Position numbers and translations under genes: made by a program
The notes under the pieces: generated by a model
Databases searched by the model: none
The model's input: only the letters and a program-made list of their open reading frames with translations
What the model was told of the DNA's origin: nothing
Assembly (NCBI RefSeq): GCF_002797355.1
Contig: NZ_KZ454939.1
Span: 1,583,828-1,647,827 of the forward strand
Length of the DNA stretch: 64,000 nucleotides
Reading direction: 5' to 3'
Source: Bacillus xiapuensis
GTDB lineage: Bacteria; Bacillota; Bacilli; Bacillales; Domibacillaceae
In this document: positions 35,290-44,054 of the stretch, in pieces
Layout of the letters: each line of letters opens with the position of its first letter
Position numbering within the stretch: position 1 is the first letter of the stretch

Positions 35290-37230
35290 TTAGTTCGCGT
35301 TTTCAGTTTCTTGACGGTTGGTGTAGTCATAATCATCCGGATCGACTGGTTTAAACCCCTTCGGCTTATGGAATCGCAATAAATCTTCATTGACGATTTT
35401 ATCTGATACTTGCAACCTTTTGTCAACAAATTCTTCTATCTGTTTGATTTCGGCTGTTTCTTTTAACGGTTCTCCTGTTAAGGTTCTGTAATACTTGCCG
35501 TTAATCGCCGTTACATCTTTAGAAATAAAATCGCCGTTGCGGAATGGCACGACTTGCTGATGATCCGGTGACAGCAAATCCGTTCCTATATGAAGATATT
35601 TCTTCGTATCCACACCCAGCAAATGCATCAGCGTCGGCATAATATCTACTTGCCCTCCATATTGCTCCTGAAGGCCTCCCTTGACACCTGGAACATGGAT
35701 CAATAACGGAACGCGCTGTAGCTGGGTGTTTTCAAAAGCGCCCACTTCTTTGCCTAGCACAGTGGACATCGCTTTATTATGATTATCCGAAATCCCGTAA
35801 TGATCGCCATACATAACGATTACGGAGTTATCGTATAAACCGGATTTCTTTAAATAGGTGAAAAATTGTTTCACCGCTTCATCCAGGTATCTCGCTGTTT
35901 GGAAATAACCGTCGACAGAAGCGTCACCTGTATGATGCTTTTCAATCGTCGCTTCCTCTTGATCCATCGGATAAGGGAAGTGATTGGACAGCGTAATAAA
36001 TTTCGCATAGAACGGCTGCTTAACGGTTTCTAAAAGAGGGATGGACTGTTCAAAAAACGGTTTATCTTTTAATCCGTAATTCATGACATCCTTTTCATTC
36101 ATATCGTAATAGCTTGAATCAAAAAAGCGATCTATGCCAAATGATTTATAAATATTATCGCGGTTCCAGAACGATCTCGTATTGCCGTGGAATACAGCGG
36201 AAGTATACCCTTTCTGTCCCAGAATCGCTGGCGCCGCCTGATACGTATTTCCGCCCTTTGTCGAAAAGGCAGATCCTTTCGGTAAACCGAACAATGAATT
36301 CTCCAGCATAAATTCTGCATCCGCTGTTTTTCCTTGAGCGGTTTGGTGGAAGAAATTATTGAAATAGAACATATTCGGATCACGCGTTAAAGAATTGATA
36401 AACGGCGTGACTTCTTTCCCGTTCAATTTATAATCAATTATAAAATTTTGCAATGACTCTAAATGAACGAAAATAACATTCTTTCCTTTCGCCTTGCCAA
36501 AATAGTTTGGATCGGGCTTGGCATAAAGCGATTTCGTAAAGTTCTGCACTTCCGCTACATCACTGCTGTCGGCTAGTGCCCGCTGCGTAGATGCTTTTGT
36601 GCTTTGAACGGCATCGTAAATAGTGAAATTATACATTCCCAAATACTTGACAATATAATTCCGGTCGAATGTTCTTGTCAACAGCTGCGGCCGATCAATT
36701 TCAGCTAAGATCAAATTCACCGTGAACAAACCAATAGCTGCTAAAAAGACCGCTGCTCTTTGGCGCCGATTGATCTTCACCGGCTGCGGGCTGACCCTTT
36801 TTGATAAGAACAAAACGATTAAAATAATAGCATCCAGAAAATAAAGCACATCATATGGTTTAAATAACGCGCCTATGCTCAAAGTAATGCTGCTGATATT
36901 GGATGTTTGTGTCAAAGTCGGCAACGTAATAAAATCCGTAAAAAAACGATAATAAGCAATGTTGGCATACAATAAAACGGATAACAAAAGCTGTATAGCA
37001 ATCATCCATTTAAACGCTCTTCTTCCTTTAGCAAACAAAGCAAAGCCAATAAATAATATGGCTGAACTTACCGGATTTATAAATAACAAAAACTGCTGCA
37101 TCATGTTATCTATGCCTAAATCAAATTCTATCTGATAAGCAATATACGTTTTCATCCAAAGCAGGACGACGGCTAAAGAGAAGAAGATGAGCGGCTTATT
37201 AAGAGAAGAGACATTTTGTTCTTTCTTCAT
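35290..37230 (-). CDS. ltaS: Lipoteichoic acid synthase family sulfatase-fold enzyme
   Basis: 646 residues: five N-terminal membrane helices (to about residue 175), a linker with the signal-peptidase-type site ALA (218-220) where LtaS proteins are cleaved, and an extracellular sulfatase-fold domain. Catalytic features are Glu258 (FVHLESLQN), nucleophile Thr302 (GKTADAEF) and the metal site VMYGDHYG. It polymerises glycerol phosphate from phosphatidylglycerol onto a lipid anchor outside the cell. The start has AGGAGTG ahead. Bacillus has several paralogues (LtaS, YfnI, YqgS, YvgJ); which one this is cannot be fixed here. Confidence 0.93.
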   Translation of the reverse strand: MKKEQNVSSLNKPLIFFSLAVVLLWMKTYIAYQIEFDLGIDNMMQQFLLFINPVSSAILFIGFALFAKGRRAFKWMIAIQLLLSVLLYANIAYYRFFTDFITLPTLTQTSNISSITLSIGALFKPYDVLYFLDAIILIVLFLSKRVSPQPVKINRRQRAAVFLAAIGLFTVNLILAEIDRPQLLTRTFDRNYIVKYLGMYNFTIYDAVQSTKASTQRALADSSDVAEVQNFTKSLYAKPDPNYFGKAKGKNVIFVHLESLQNFIIDYKLNGKEVTPFINSLTRDPNMFYFNNFFHQTAQGKTADAEFMLENSLFGLPKGSAFSTKGGNTYQAAPAILGQKGYTSAVFHGNTRSFWNRDNIYKSFGIDRFFDSSYYDMNEKDVMNYGLKDKPFFEQSIPLLETVKQPFYAKFITLSNHFPYPMDQEEATIEKHHTGDASVDGYFQTARYLDEAVKQFFTYLKKSGLYDNSVIVMYGDHYGISDNHNKAMSTVLGKEVGAFENTQLQRVPLLIHVPGVKGGLQEQYGGQVDIMPTLMHLLGVDTKKYLHIGTDLLSPDHQQVVPFRNGDFISKDVTAINGKYYRTLTGEPLKETAEIKQIEEFVDKRLQVSDKIVNEDLLRFHKPKGFKPVDPDDYDYTNRQETENAN

Positions 37231-37402
37231 ATTTATACACTCCTTCTTCTGTAAATGAATATAGCTTGTCTATTCAATGACGCTTTCATCAAAAGAATAT
37301 AAAGAATGATAAGGCCATTTCACGAAAATGTCAAATCAATCGTATTTAAGCTGCTCTAACTGTATACGGATGACATAGCTTAATAGTTTCATACTGGCTA
37401 AA

Positions 37403-37509
37403 CCCGCCTGTAATCTGAATCGGGGCTTTAGCTGCTGTGAGCTCTCACACAGGCCTTTGATCCCCCCTCCCTTCCTGAAGGGTGAGTCTTTCGGCAGCTT
37501 ATAAGCGGG
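37403..37509. ncRNA. Unassigned structured intergenic element (multi-branch fold)
   Basis: Nested pairings are possible: CCCGC 37403-37407 with GCGGG 37505-37509, AGCTGC 37430-37435 with GCAGCT 37494-37499, and inside these two hairpins, TGTGAG-ct-CTCACA (37436-37449) and CCCTTC-ct-GAAGGG (37469-37482). This gives a three-way junction in a GC-rich island within an AT-rich gap between ltaS and the zinc-ribbon gene. It does not match a riboswitch class I know. The strand is undecided: it could be a leader of either flanking gene or an independent RNA. Confidence 0.4.
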
Positions 37510-37618
37510 CTAAATTTCTGTACAAGCTCAAAATAGATTTTGAGTGTATGGTTGAGATGTGCGCCGCTTTCTAATGTGATAAAATAGGAGAAGTGAACAT
37601 GAAGAAAAGGGGATCACC

Positions 37619-37813
37619 ATGGAAAAGGAAAACGCAAATGAAAAGGAACAATCACCAATATACGATCTGAATATTGTATACGATTATAACGAATTTCCTG
37701 ATAAACACCCGGGCCGCTGTGATAATTGCGGCAACACTTTATTCAAAAGCTCGGTTCATAACTATGTATTTCTTAGAGAATGCCGCAAATGCGGAATGAA
37801 AAAGAAAATTTAA
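37619..37813 (+). CDS. Small zinc-ribbon protein (64 aa)
   Basis: AAAAGGGG precedes the ATG. An acidic N-terminal tail is followed by a zinc ribbon: CDNCG at about residues 39-43 and CRKCG at about 56-60. Nothing further can be said about function; such proteins often bind nucleic acid or a protein partner. A strong terminator follows. Confidence 0.75.
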   Translation: MEKENANEKEQSPIYDLNIVYDYNEFPDKHPGRCDNCGNTLFKSSVHNYVFLRECRKCGMKKKI

Positions 37814-37820
37814 TCCTTGA

Positions 37821-37852
37821 ATGATAAAGCGCCCCAAGGGGCGCTTTATCAT
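37821..37852. terminator. Strong hairpin terminator, bidirectional
   Basis: ATGATAAAGCGCCCC (37821-37835) and GGGGCGCTTTATCAT (37838-37852) pair perfectly with a 2-base spacer between convergent genes. Confidence 0.85.
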
Positions 37853-37905
37853 AACTTTAACAGGCGGATCAGCAGGGGATGGACGCCTTCTTTCTCACCT
37901 AAGTC

Positions 37906-38640
37906 CTAGCCATGTGACTTTGTTTCGGACTCGCAGTCTGTTCCAAAAATCGCCGCATATTGTCGAATCACTGTAAATTGCCGGCCGTTCCATTTAAGCA
38001 AATTCTCTATATACCCCAATCCATCGGCGTGGTAACGCCCGCTAATACGCTGATAGCCATTCAACTCATACACCCCGTCACGCTCAGCGTCGAGGGGATA
38101 CAGTCCCGACAACGGATCCACCCATCCTTCAATCGGCTCTTTTAATGTTCCATCCGGGGAATAGATCTCTTGTAAATAATCTTTTCCTTTATATGTGAGA
38201 TCGAGAAGATAGCACTGCTCCGGACGCAGACTCTTAACTGCCGCTTGATAGTTATTGCCATAATTCACTTGGTAATGATGCGAATTATTATAGCTCTCCG
38301 TATCAAAAATCGTTGTAAACATTCCCTGGTTATAAGTAAAGATTTGCGCGTAAATGGTCGCGCCGCTCCCCCCTGAATCGATCACTACTAATATATCATC
38401 CGCATGATTTCCAGTCAGATCTCCGAGAAATACAGTTGGATGATAACCGCTGTTTTGCTTTAGTGGAAGATTGATGCATTGCTGAGTACTTCCTATATAT
38501 ATGCTGACCATAATTTGCTGCATAAAAGAACCCTCACCAGCTGCCACTCCCGTCACTACTACCGTATCCAATGTCCCTTCGCCTGTTACATCACCGATTT
38601 TAGCCGCCAAAACTCGACGGTTTGTCCGCTGAAATGTCAT
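37906..38640 (-). CDS. VCBS/FG-GAP repeat-like protein
   Basis: 244 residues without a signal peptide. Repeated short motifs resemble FG-GAP/VCBS beta-propeller blades: KIGDVTGEGTLDTVVVTG, FLGDLTGNHADDILVVID, where the DxTGxxxxD pattern may bind calcium. The start has AAGGAGG. Related proteins in Bacilli are often annotated as spore-coat or hypothetical; no function can be assigned. Single gene. Confidence 0.7.
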   Translation of the reverse strand: MTFQRTNRRVLAAKIGDVTGEGTLDTVVVTGVAAGEGSFMQQIMVSIYIGSTQQCINLPLKQNSGYHPTVFLGDLTGNHADDILVVIDSGGSGATIYAQIFTYNQGMFTTIFDTESYNNSHHYQVNYGNNYQAAVKSLRPEQCYLLDLTYKGKDYLQEIYSPDGTLKEPIEGWVDPLSGLYPLDAERDGVYELNGYQRISGRYHADGLGYIENLLKWNGRQFTVIRQYAAIFGTDCESETKSHG

Positions 38641-39371
38641 ATATAATTCCTCCTTACAATCTCTTTATAAAGTCTATGCTGTGATCGATAGAATTAAAGC
38701 TATCAAATTGGAATATGCCGGAAAGATCATGGAGCTGATATTATGATATATAGTTGGAAGTACATATACATTCAATGGAGGATGAAGAATGAAACGCCGG
38801 AAAAAATTCTCACCGGCAATTCTTACTATTATTTTATTTATTTTTTTAAATAATAGCAGCTTTTTTGGAAAGGAAAGGAACGGAGCGGAGACCCGCTGCT
38901 CTTCGCTCATCGGGCTTGGGACAAACGTTTTCTATGGAGGAGATGAAAAATGATACTTGCACAGCGGAACGAAACGATAAACCCAAGCACCCGTATTTGG
39001 AGAATACGATTCCTCCCATGGAGGCGGATTTTCTTCCGGATTCGATACAGAAAAAGATAGCAAGTGCTTGCCTGATGGCTATACTGGCGGCATATGGATT
39101 ACTCGGATCGACCGAATTGCTCCGATGCTTCAGAAATAGCCCCTGTTTCTGGGAATATATTAATTCCATTATCACCTTTCCTGATAAAATAGGCATTGGA
39201 CTGGATAAGCAAGCCTCGCTGATCGGTTTTCGCATGTAAGCAACCAGCTTGCGCACAGCCATAATTCTTCTTCGGCATTCATTCTATGCGAGGAATTTCT
39301 TGTCTGCCGAAATGCAAAACTGCTAAGATAAACAAGAATCAATCGCTATGGAAAAGGATGCGAAAGAAAGA
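38641..39371. other. Gap with overlapping weak frames, no gene firmly supported
   Basis: Two short plus-strand frames with partial support occur here. One starts at 38789 (MKRRKKFSPAILTIILFIF..., good GGAGG, one hydrophobic helix, ends at the TGA near 38952). A second starts near 38931-38940 (MEEMKNDTCTAER...) and ends at 39239. A minus-strand frame overlaps both. They may be one decayed gene or chance frames. Confidence 0.35.
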
Positions 39372-40496
39372 ATGAAAAAATATTGTGTAATTGGAGCTGG
39401 AATTCTCGGAGCCTCCACCGCCTACCATCTGGCGAAAGCAGGAGCTGAAGTAGTCATTATCGACCGCAAGGACAAAGGACAAGCGACGGATGCTGCTGCT
39501 GGCATAGTCTGCCCTTGGCTATCCCAGAGAAGAAACAAGGCGTGGTACCGGCTGGCAAAAGCTGGGGCTAAATATTACCCAAGCCTGATTGCTGAATTAG
39601 AAAATTTCGGATTAAGCGACACCGGCTATGCACAGGTTGGAGCAATTTGTCTTCACCATGACCATGAAAAGCTTTTGAAAATGAAAGAACGCGCTTTAAA
39701 GCGGCGGGTAGATGCTCCTGAAATCGGAAACATCCGCCTCCTGAGCACAGATGAAGCTAAAGCTCTGTTCCCGCCGCTTGCCGATGGCTATGAAGCCGTT
39801 CATGTCAGCGGAGCAGCAAGAGTAGACGGACGTGCCCTTCGAGATTCTTTATTGCAAGCCGCAAAAAAACTAGGCGCAGAACTCATAACCGGAGACGCCC
39901 GCATCGTTTCCTTTAAAAACAAAGCGGCAGCAGTTCAAGCAGGCGAAGAACTCATCGATTGCCAAAAAATAATAATTACAGCGGGCGCTTGGGCAAGTGA
40001 ATTGCTAGAGCCATTAGGCATTCGCTTCCGCGTTTCTGCTCAAAAAGCGCAAATCATTCATCTGCGGCTTCCGAAAGCCGAAACAGGCGAATGGCCGGTT
40101 GTTATGCCGCCGAGTGATCAATATATATTGGCATTTCATGACCGGATTATCGCCGGAGCCACACATGAAAACGGGGTCGGCTTTGATGTGCGCATAACAG
40201 CCGGCGGTCTGCAAGAGCTCTTGAACAAAGCTTTGCAGACCGCTCCCGGATTGCATGATAGTACCTTCTTAGAAGCAAGGGTTGGTTTTCGTCCGCATAC
40301 GCCCGGCTTTCTTCCTGTTATTGGCTCCCTTCCTGTCGCTGAAGACATTCTGATTGCCAATGGACTGGGCGCTTCCGGCTTAACGATGGGCCCATACATC
40401 GGCGGCCAGCTTGCCAAGCTTGCCATGGGCCAAGAACTGAACCTGCCTCTTTCTGACTATGAGGTAGCTGGGGCTATTGAATCATTCCACTCGTAA
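39372..40496 (+). CDS. FAD-dependent amino acid oxidase-like protein (DAO family)
   Basis: A glycine/D-amino acid oxidase-type flavoenzyme of 374 residues. The FAD dinucleotide fold opens the protein (KYCVIGAGILGASTAYHLAKAGAEVVIID), followed by AGIVCPWLSQRRN, and the C-terminal FAD contact VGFRPHTPGFLPVIGSLP... and NGLGASGLTMGPYIG. It resembles Bacillus YurR. The start is taken at 39372 (MKKYCVIG); ATG 39348 in frame is an alternative and neither has a strong ribosome binding site. Substrate unknown; no operon partner. Confidence 0.85.
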   Translation: MKKYCVIGAGILGASTAYHLAKAGAEVVIIDRKDKGQATDAAAGIVCPWLSQRRNKAWYRLAKAGAKYYPSLIAELENFGLSDTGYAQVGAICLHHDHEKLLKMKERALKRRVDAPEIGNIRLLSTDEAKALFPPLADGYEAVHVSGAARVDGRALRDSLLQAAKKLGAELITGDARIVSFKNKAAAVQAGEELIDCQKIIITAGAWASELLEPLGIRFRVSAQKAQIIHLRLPKAETGEWPVVMPPSDQYILAFHDRIIAGATHENGVGFDVRITAGGLQELLNKALQTAPGLHDSTFLEARVGFRPHTPGFLPVIGSLPVAEDILIANGLGASGLTMGPYIGGQLAKLAMGQELNLPLSDYEVAGAIESFHS

Positions 40497-41090
40497 GTAT
40501 TAAAGCAACGGATAACAATTCTAGCTTGCTGCTGGCGGACGATCCAGTCCGTCACATGCATCCCCTCTCATTCATTGGACACAGCGCGTCCTAAAAATGA
40601 GAGGGGTAAACTGAAGCTTCAAACAGTCAAGTTTTCTTTCATCCCCCGCTGCCGAAAAAAAACCGCTGCAACTTCTTGCTGCATTATGCAGGCCCGAACG
40701 AATTCGCCACTTAGGGGCCATCAGACCTTTCGTCTCTATGCGGGATAAAATGAAGGCTAGTATCAGCCTAACAACCCTCTAAGAAAACCCGCACAAAACT
40801 AGCAAATACACAAATATTAGCAGCAATCCACTACTTCGGCGGGGCAAGCAAGAGCTGCGCAAAGCTCTTCACAGACGATTTAAAGACCCGTTTGCGCTAT
40901 CTTCTTTTTTGCAAATGAGCCTCTCCCCTTTCTGTTTTGCAGAATTCCTTCTTTTTAGAAAATATCCATCCGCTTGCGAATCTTGCCTGTTTTTGTCACT
41001 GGTTCGTCATATTTCCAAACGAAAAAGCCAGCTGTTTTTAACCATTTTATGTTAAAATCAAACATAATTCCTGTTAAGGAGGTTATCGCT
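40497..41090. other. Intergenic region with a long hairpin
   Basis: No gene is supported. CCCCTCTCATT (40562-40572) pairs with AATGAGAGGGG (40596-40606) and encloses GGAC/GTCC, giving a two-part hairpin 65 bases after the oxidoreductase gene. There is no T-tract on either strand. Confidence 0.5.
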
Positions 41091-41258
41091 GTGAACACAG
41101 GATATCTTGACGAAGAATTAATGATGCAAATAGATGATTTACGTCAATTATTAATTGCAGCAGGTATGAAAAAAGGAATACATGATCTAGAGACTTTACA
41201 ATTCAGCGAAGAGTTGGACAAGCTGATCCTGCAATTTCAACTGCTTTCTTCTTCCTAA
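41091..41258 (+). CDS. Spo0E-family aspartyl-phosphate phosphatase
   Basis: GTG start with AAGGAGGT eight bases ahead, giving 55 residues; the longer upstream frame lacks support. Two helices typical of Spo0E-like proteins are visible (LMMQIDDLRQLLIAAGMKKG, LQFSEELDKLILQFQ), with the signature SEELD. Such proteins dephosphorylate Spo0A-P and delay sporulation. Single gene. Confidence 0.85.
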   Translation: MNTGYLDEELMMQIDDLRQLLIAAGMKKGIHDLETLQFSEELDKLILQFQLLSSS

Positions 41259-41408
41259 CCGATTCAACATTGCCGCCAAGCTGTGCTCTGGCGGTTTTCC
41301 GCTTGCCAATCCACTTTTAATGGCAAGGAAGATGACTTTTTATCATAATTTTTGTCCTTCTTCCATAAAATAAGCTTTATTAAAAAGTTTTATGGGAGTG
41401 TAAAGGCT

Positions 41409-42164
41409 ATGCGAAAGCGATTATTCACCGCGTTAATAAGTATAATTTTATGTACAGTCGCCAGTTCTGAAGCGGACGCCAAAATCCGCAGCCGGGAAGA
41501 ATACGAGAAATCAAACAACGTGATCTGGGACATTCAGACGGACGAAAAGATAGTTGCATTCACCTTCGACGATGGCCCCCACCCTCTCTACACTGTGCAA
41601 TTGCTGAATGTACTGGCGAAATACAATGCGAAAGCCACTTTTTTTGTTTCTGGTATACAAGCGAGGAAATACCCTTTCATTCTTAGAAGACAAATCAAAG
41701 AAGGACATGAACTGGCTAATCACACATTTAGCCATACGTATAATGCCAAGGTCAAACCAAGCTTTTTAAAAAAAGAATTAGCGATGACAAACGATATTAT
41801 TTATCAGGCGACTGGATTTAGGCCTTCACTTTACCGTCCGGTTGGAGGCCTGTACAATGACCGGATCATTCATACGGCAGCAAAAGCAGGCTATCAGGTC
41901 GTTTTATGGTCTTGGCATCAAGATACGCTCGACTGGAAAAAACCGAATGCGAAACGAATCGCCCATCAGGTTATTAAAGGAACCAGACCCGGGAATATTA
42001 TACTCATGCATGATTCCGGCGGAAATCGATCGCAAACCGTTCAAGCAGTAGAGAAAATCCTCAGACAATTATCAAAAGAAGGCTATGAATTTGTCACTGT
42101 TTCGGAGATGATCTACCGCTCCCAATCAATTTTGCCAAGTTATTTCCCGCTTATTCCAAGGTAG
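41409..42164 (+). CDS. Secreted polysaccharide deacetylase (CE4)
   Basis: 251 residues. Signal peptide (MRKRLFTALISIILCTVASSEADA) then the NodB domain: motif 1 TFDDGPHP, motif 2 HELANHTFSHTY, motif 3 YRPVGGLYN, motif 4 WSWHQDTLDW and motif 5 ILMHDSGGN. Motif 3 has RPVGG where RxPxG/RPPYG is common. The start at 41409 is preceded by GGAG-N6-AAAGG. It likely deacetylates peptidoglycan or another extracellular N-acetyl sugar polymer; similar to PdaA/PdaB-type enzymes of spore formers. Confidence 0.88.
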   Translation: MRKRLFTALISIILCTVASSEADAKIRSREEYEKSNNVIWDIQTDEKIVAFTFDDGPHPLYTVQLLNVLAKYNAKATFFVSGIQARKYPFILRRQIKEGHELANHTFSHTYNAKVKPSFLKKELAMTNDIIYQATGFRPSLYRPVGGLYNDRIIHTAAKAGYQVVLWSWHQDTLDWKKPNAKRIAHQVIKGTRPGNIILMHDSGGNRSQTVQAVEKILRQLSKEGYEFVTVSEMIYRSQSILPSYFPLIPR

Positions 42165-42665
42165 ACAAAACCTAATAAATAACTCTCTGAAAAGCCAGCA
42201 AAAGCGACCTCCTCCCGTCTTTTACTTAATATAATCAGGCCGGGAGGGGGGCGGCTAAGACCTGGAAGAGAAGCTTTTCAAGATGAGCAGCTAACTCTCC
42301 GCTTTCCTCACTATTTATGTGGTTACAGGCTGCTTGTATGAGACAAAAATAGCACTTGATGAATAAGTTCACCAAATGCTTGTTAAAATCCAACAAAATA
42401 GTGTAAACCCTTATAAAGGAGTACGATAATTTCAATTATTCCAGATTATGTAATCAACATCCGTTCCAAAAGCTCTGATAGCAGTGCTGTGTGACTGTTC
42501 GTTCACGCAACGATCGTGTAAAACATCAATTTGTTACATGACTGCCGTGCATACCCTCTCCATTTCAGAATGTCATTCTGTTGAAGCCGCGACTGCAGTA
42601 ATCAAGCAGGAAAAGCTTTAACCTAAGTTCCCGCTCTGCGTAAAAGCAGAGATATGAGAAATCAA
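42165..42665. other. Intergenic region, nothing firm
   Basis: 501 bp without a supported gene. CCTCCTCCCG near 42210 could pair with CGGGAGG near 42240 as a weak terminator of the deacetylase gene. A minus-strand frame (42235-42435) lacks a proper start. Confidence 0.4.
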
Positions 42666-43160
42666 TTACATCATTTCAAAGCCCATCCCTTTTTCTTTCA
42701 TTAAAAACTGCAATGCTGTTTTAAATGTAGCGAAGCTGTTTAATTGCTTTGTTACCGACAAACCAGATTGAATCAGCTTTTGTGTCACATCCGGATTAAA
42801 GCCGACAAACAGCGCTCGTTTTCCCATTAAGCCTAATGCGTCAATTAAATTGCCAATATAAAATCCGAAGGTATCAATCTCATCTATTTCCTTTTTGGAG
42901 ATGGCGGTAAAATCAATAATGACACTGGAAATATCCTCCGATACAGAAAGGCGGTAAGATTCTTTTATAATCTTATCAATGATTAGCTCCAATCTAGTCA
43001 TTGATAGTTTTCCTGTGATGGGAACAAGTATCGTTTCTGGAATAATGGAAGGAATAATCGGAACAGAAATATCATTGATTAATTGTTCCTGTTCCTTTAA
43101 TTGCTGCTTTAATTGCAGGATTTCCCCTTGCAAGCGTTCAATTTCTTTGTTTTCTACCAT
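42666..43160 (-). CDS. STAS-domain protein, RsbR-like
   Basis: An N-terminal coiled coil (NKEIERLQGEILQLKQQLKEQEQLI) leads into a STAS domain (ISVPIIPSIIPETILVPITGKLSMTRLELIIDKII ... IDEIDTFGFYIGNLIDALGLMGKRALFVGFNPDVTQKL). It looks like the output half of RsbR-type stressosome proteins, without the N-terminal globin-like sensor. In such proteins Thr and Ser in this region are kinase sites. The start is uncertain: 43160 (MVENKE) is used; frames at 43193 or 43178 are possible. No anti-sigma gene is next to it. Confidence 0.7.
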   Translation of the reverse strand: MVENKEIERLQGEILQLKQQLKEQEQLINDISVPIIPSIIPETILVPITGKLSMTRLELIIDKIIKESYRLSVSEDISSVIIDFTAISKKEIDEIDTFGFYIGNLIDALGLMGKRALFVGFNPDVTQKLIQSGLSVTKQLNSFATFKTALQFLMKEKGMGFEMM

Positions 43161-43759
43161 CCTGACAGCGACCCCCATTTTTAAATAGTGCATCTTTATT
43201 CATATTAACCAACCGCAAAACTTTTCACAAGCCCTTTAAACCTCTTATCACTTAATTGCCTTACAGTTTGTTTCAAGCGCGAGATTTCTGAGAATTTCAT
43301 GAAAGTTTGGCATAGGATGCCTCTGCGGTTAGAAGTCTGGAGTGCTCCATGTTCAAGATTTTTATCCTGCATTCCTAGCCTGTGGCCTTCAAGAAGGTCA
43401 ATCCCATTTGCAAAGGCTGAGATGGCTAACGCTTTGATGCTTGTTTCCAGTCAACTCCCTATCGCCGTGCACATGTTTAGTTACAGAGGATTGCGCCTGA
43501 TTCTTTTAGACTCAGACCGGCAATCCCGCTCCTGCCAGCCGTTCTCTGTCCGCTAAACCATTCGGCGCTTTCTTTTATTTGCATCGCTCAACAGCCCTTC
43601 TTTAAAATTCCGATTTTCTTTTCATCCCATCAAGCTGCTGGCCTATGGCGGCTTTCAGCTGAATTGCTGACGAAGTTTTTTTAGAAAAAGGTTTATTCCT
43701 TTCTCTGTTGAGGTATAAAGATAGTGTAAGAAATTGATAAAGAAAAGGTTGGGATTTAT
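43161..43759. other. Intergenic region before the BA3454-like gene
   Basis: No supported gene; a plus-strand frame 43299-43556 has no ribosome binding site and looks like chance. Confidence 0.4.
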
Positions 43760-43915
43760 ATGATTGAAGTCAATGTAACCGTCTCCTATCATGGCAAAGA
43801 TTACGTCACTAATGTGCTGGCTGCACGAGATGCGGACGAAGAAGAGATCTTGCGTTCTGCAGAAGAGCAGGTTGAGAAGCAGTGGGGAATATCGGAACCA
43901 TCTCCCAGCATATGA
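43760..43915 (+). CDS. BA3454-family-like small stress protein (51 aa)
   Basis: ATG preceded by AGGTTGGGA. The product MIEVNVTVSYHGKDYVTNV... ends EEQVEKQWGISEPSPSI. The pattern of a short beta hairpin with YxGK, then a helix ending QVxKQW, agrees with the small BA3454-type stress response proteins of Bacillus as I remember them. A larger frame on the opposite strand is its shadow. Confidence 0.6.
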   Translation: MIEVNVTVSYHGKDYVTNVLAARDADEEEILRSAEEQVEKQWGISEPSPSI

Positions 43916-44054
43916 TCGCATAAAGGCGGTCATTTTTTGCTGTTCCCCCTCATCTTTCCTTGAAGGGCAGGTCGCTCTTTGATACTGCTCTCTCCTTAAC
44001 TCTCCTATTTATTCACTGCTCGGCAAAAAGAAAATGACTAAACATTCACTTCTA

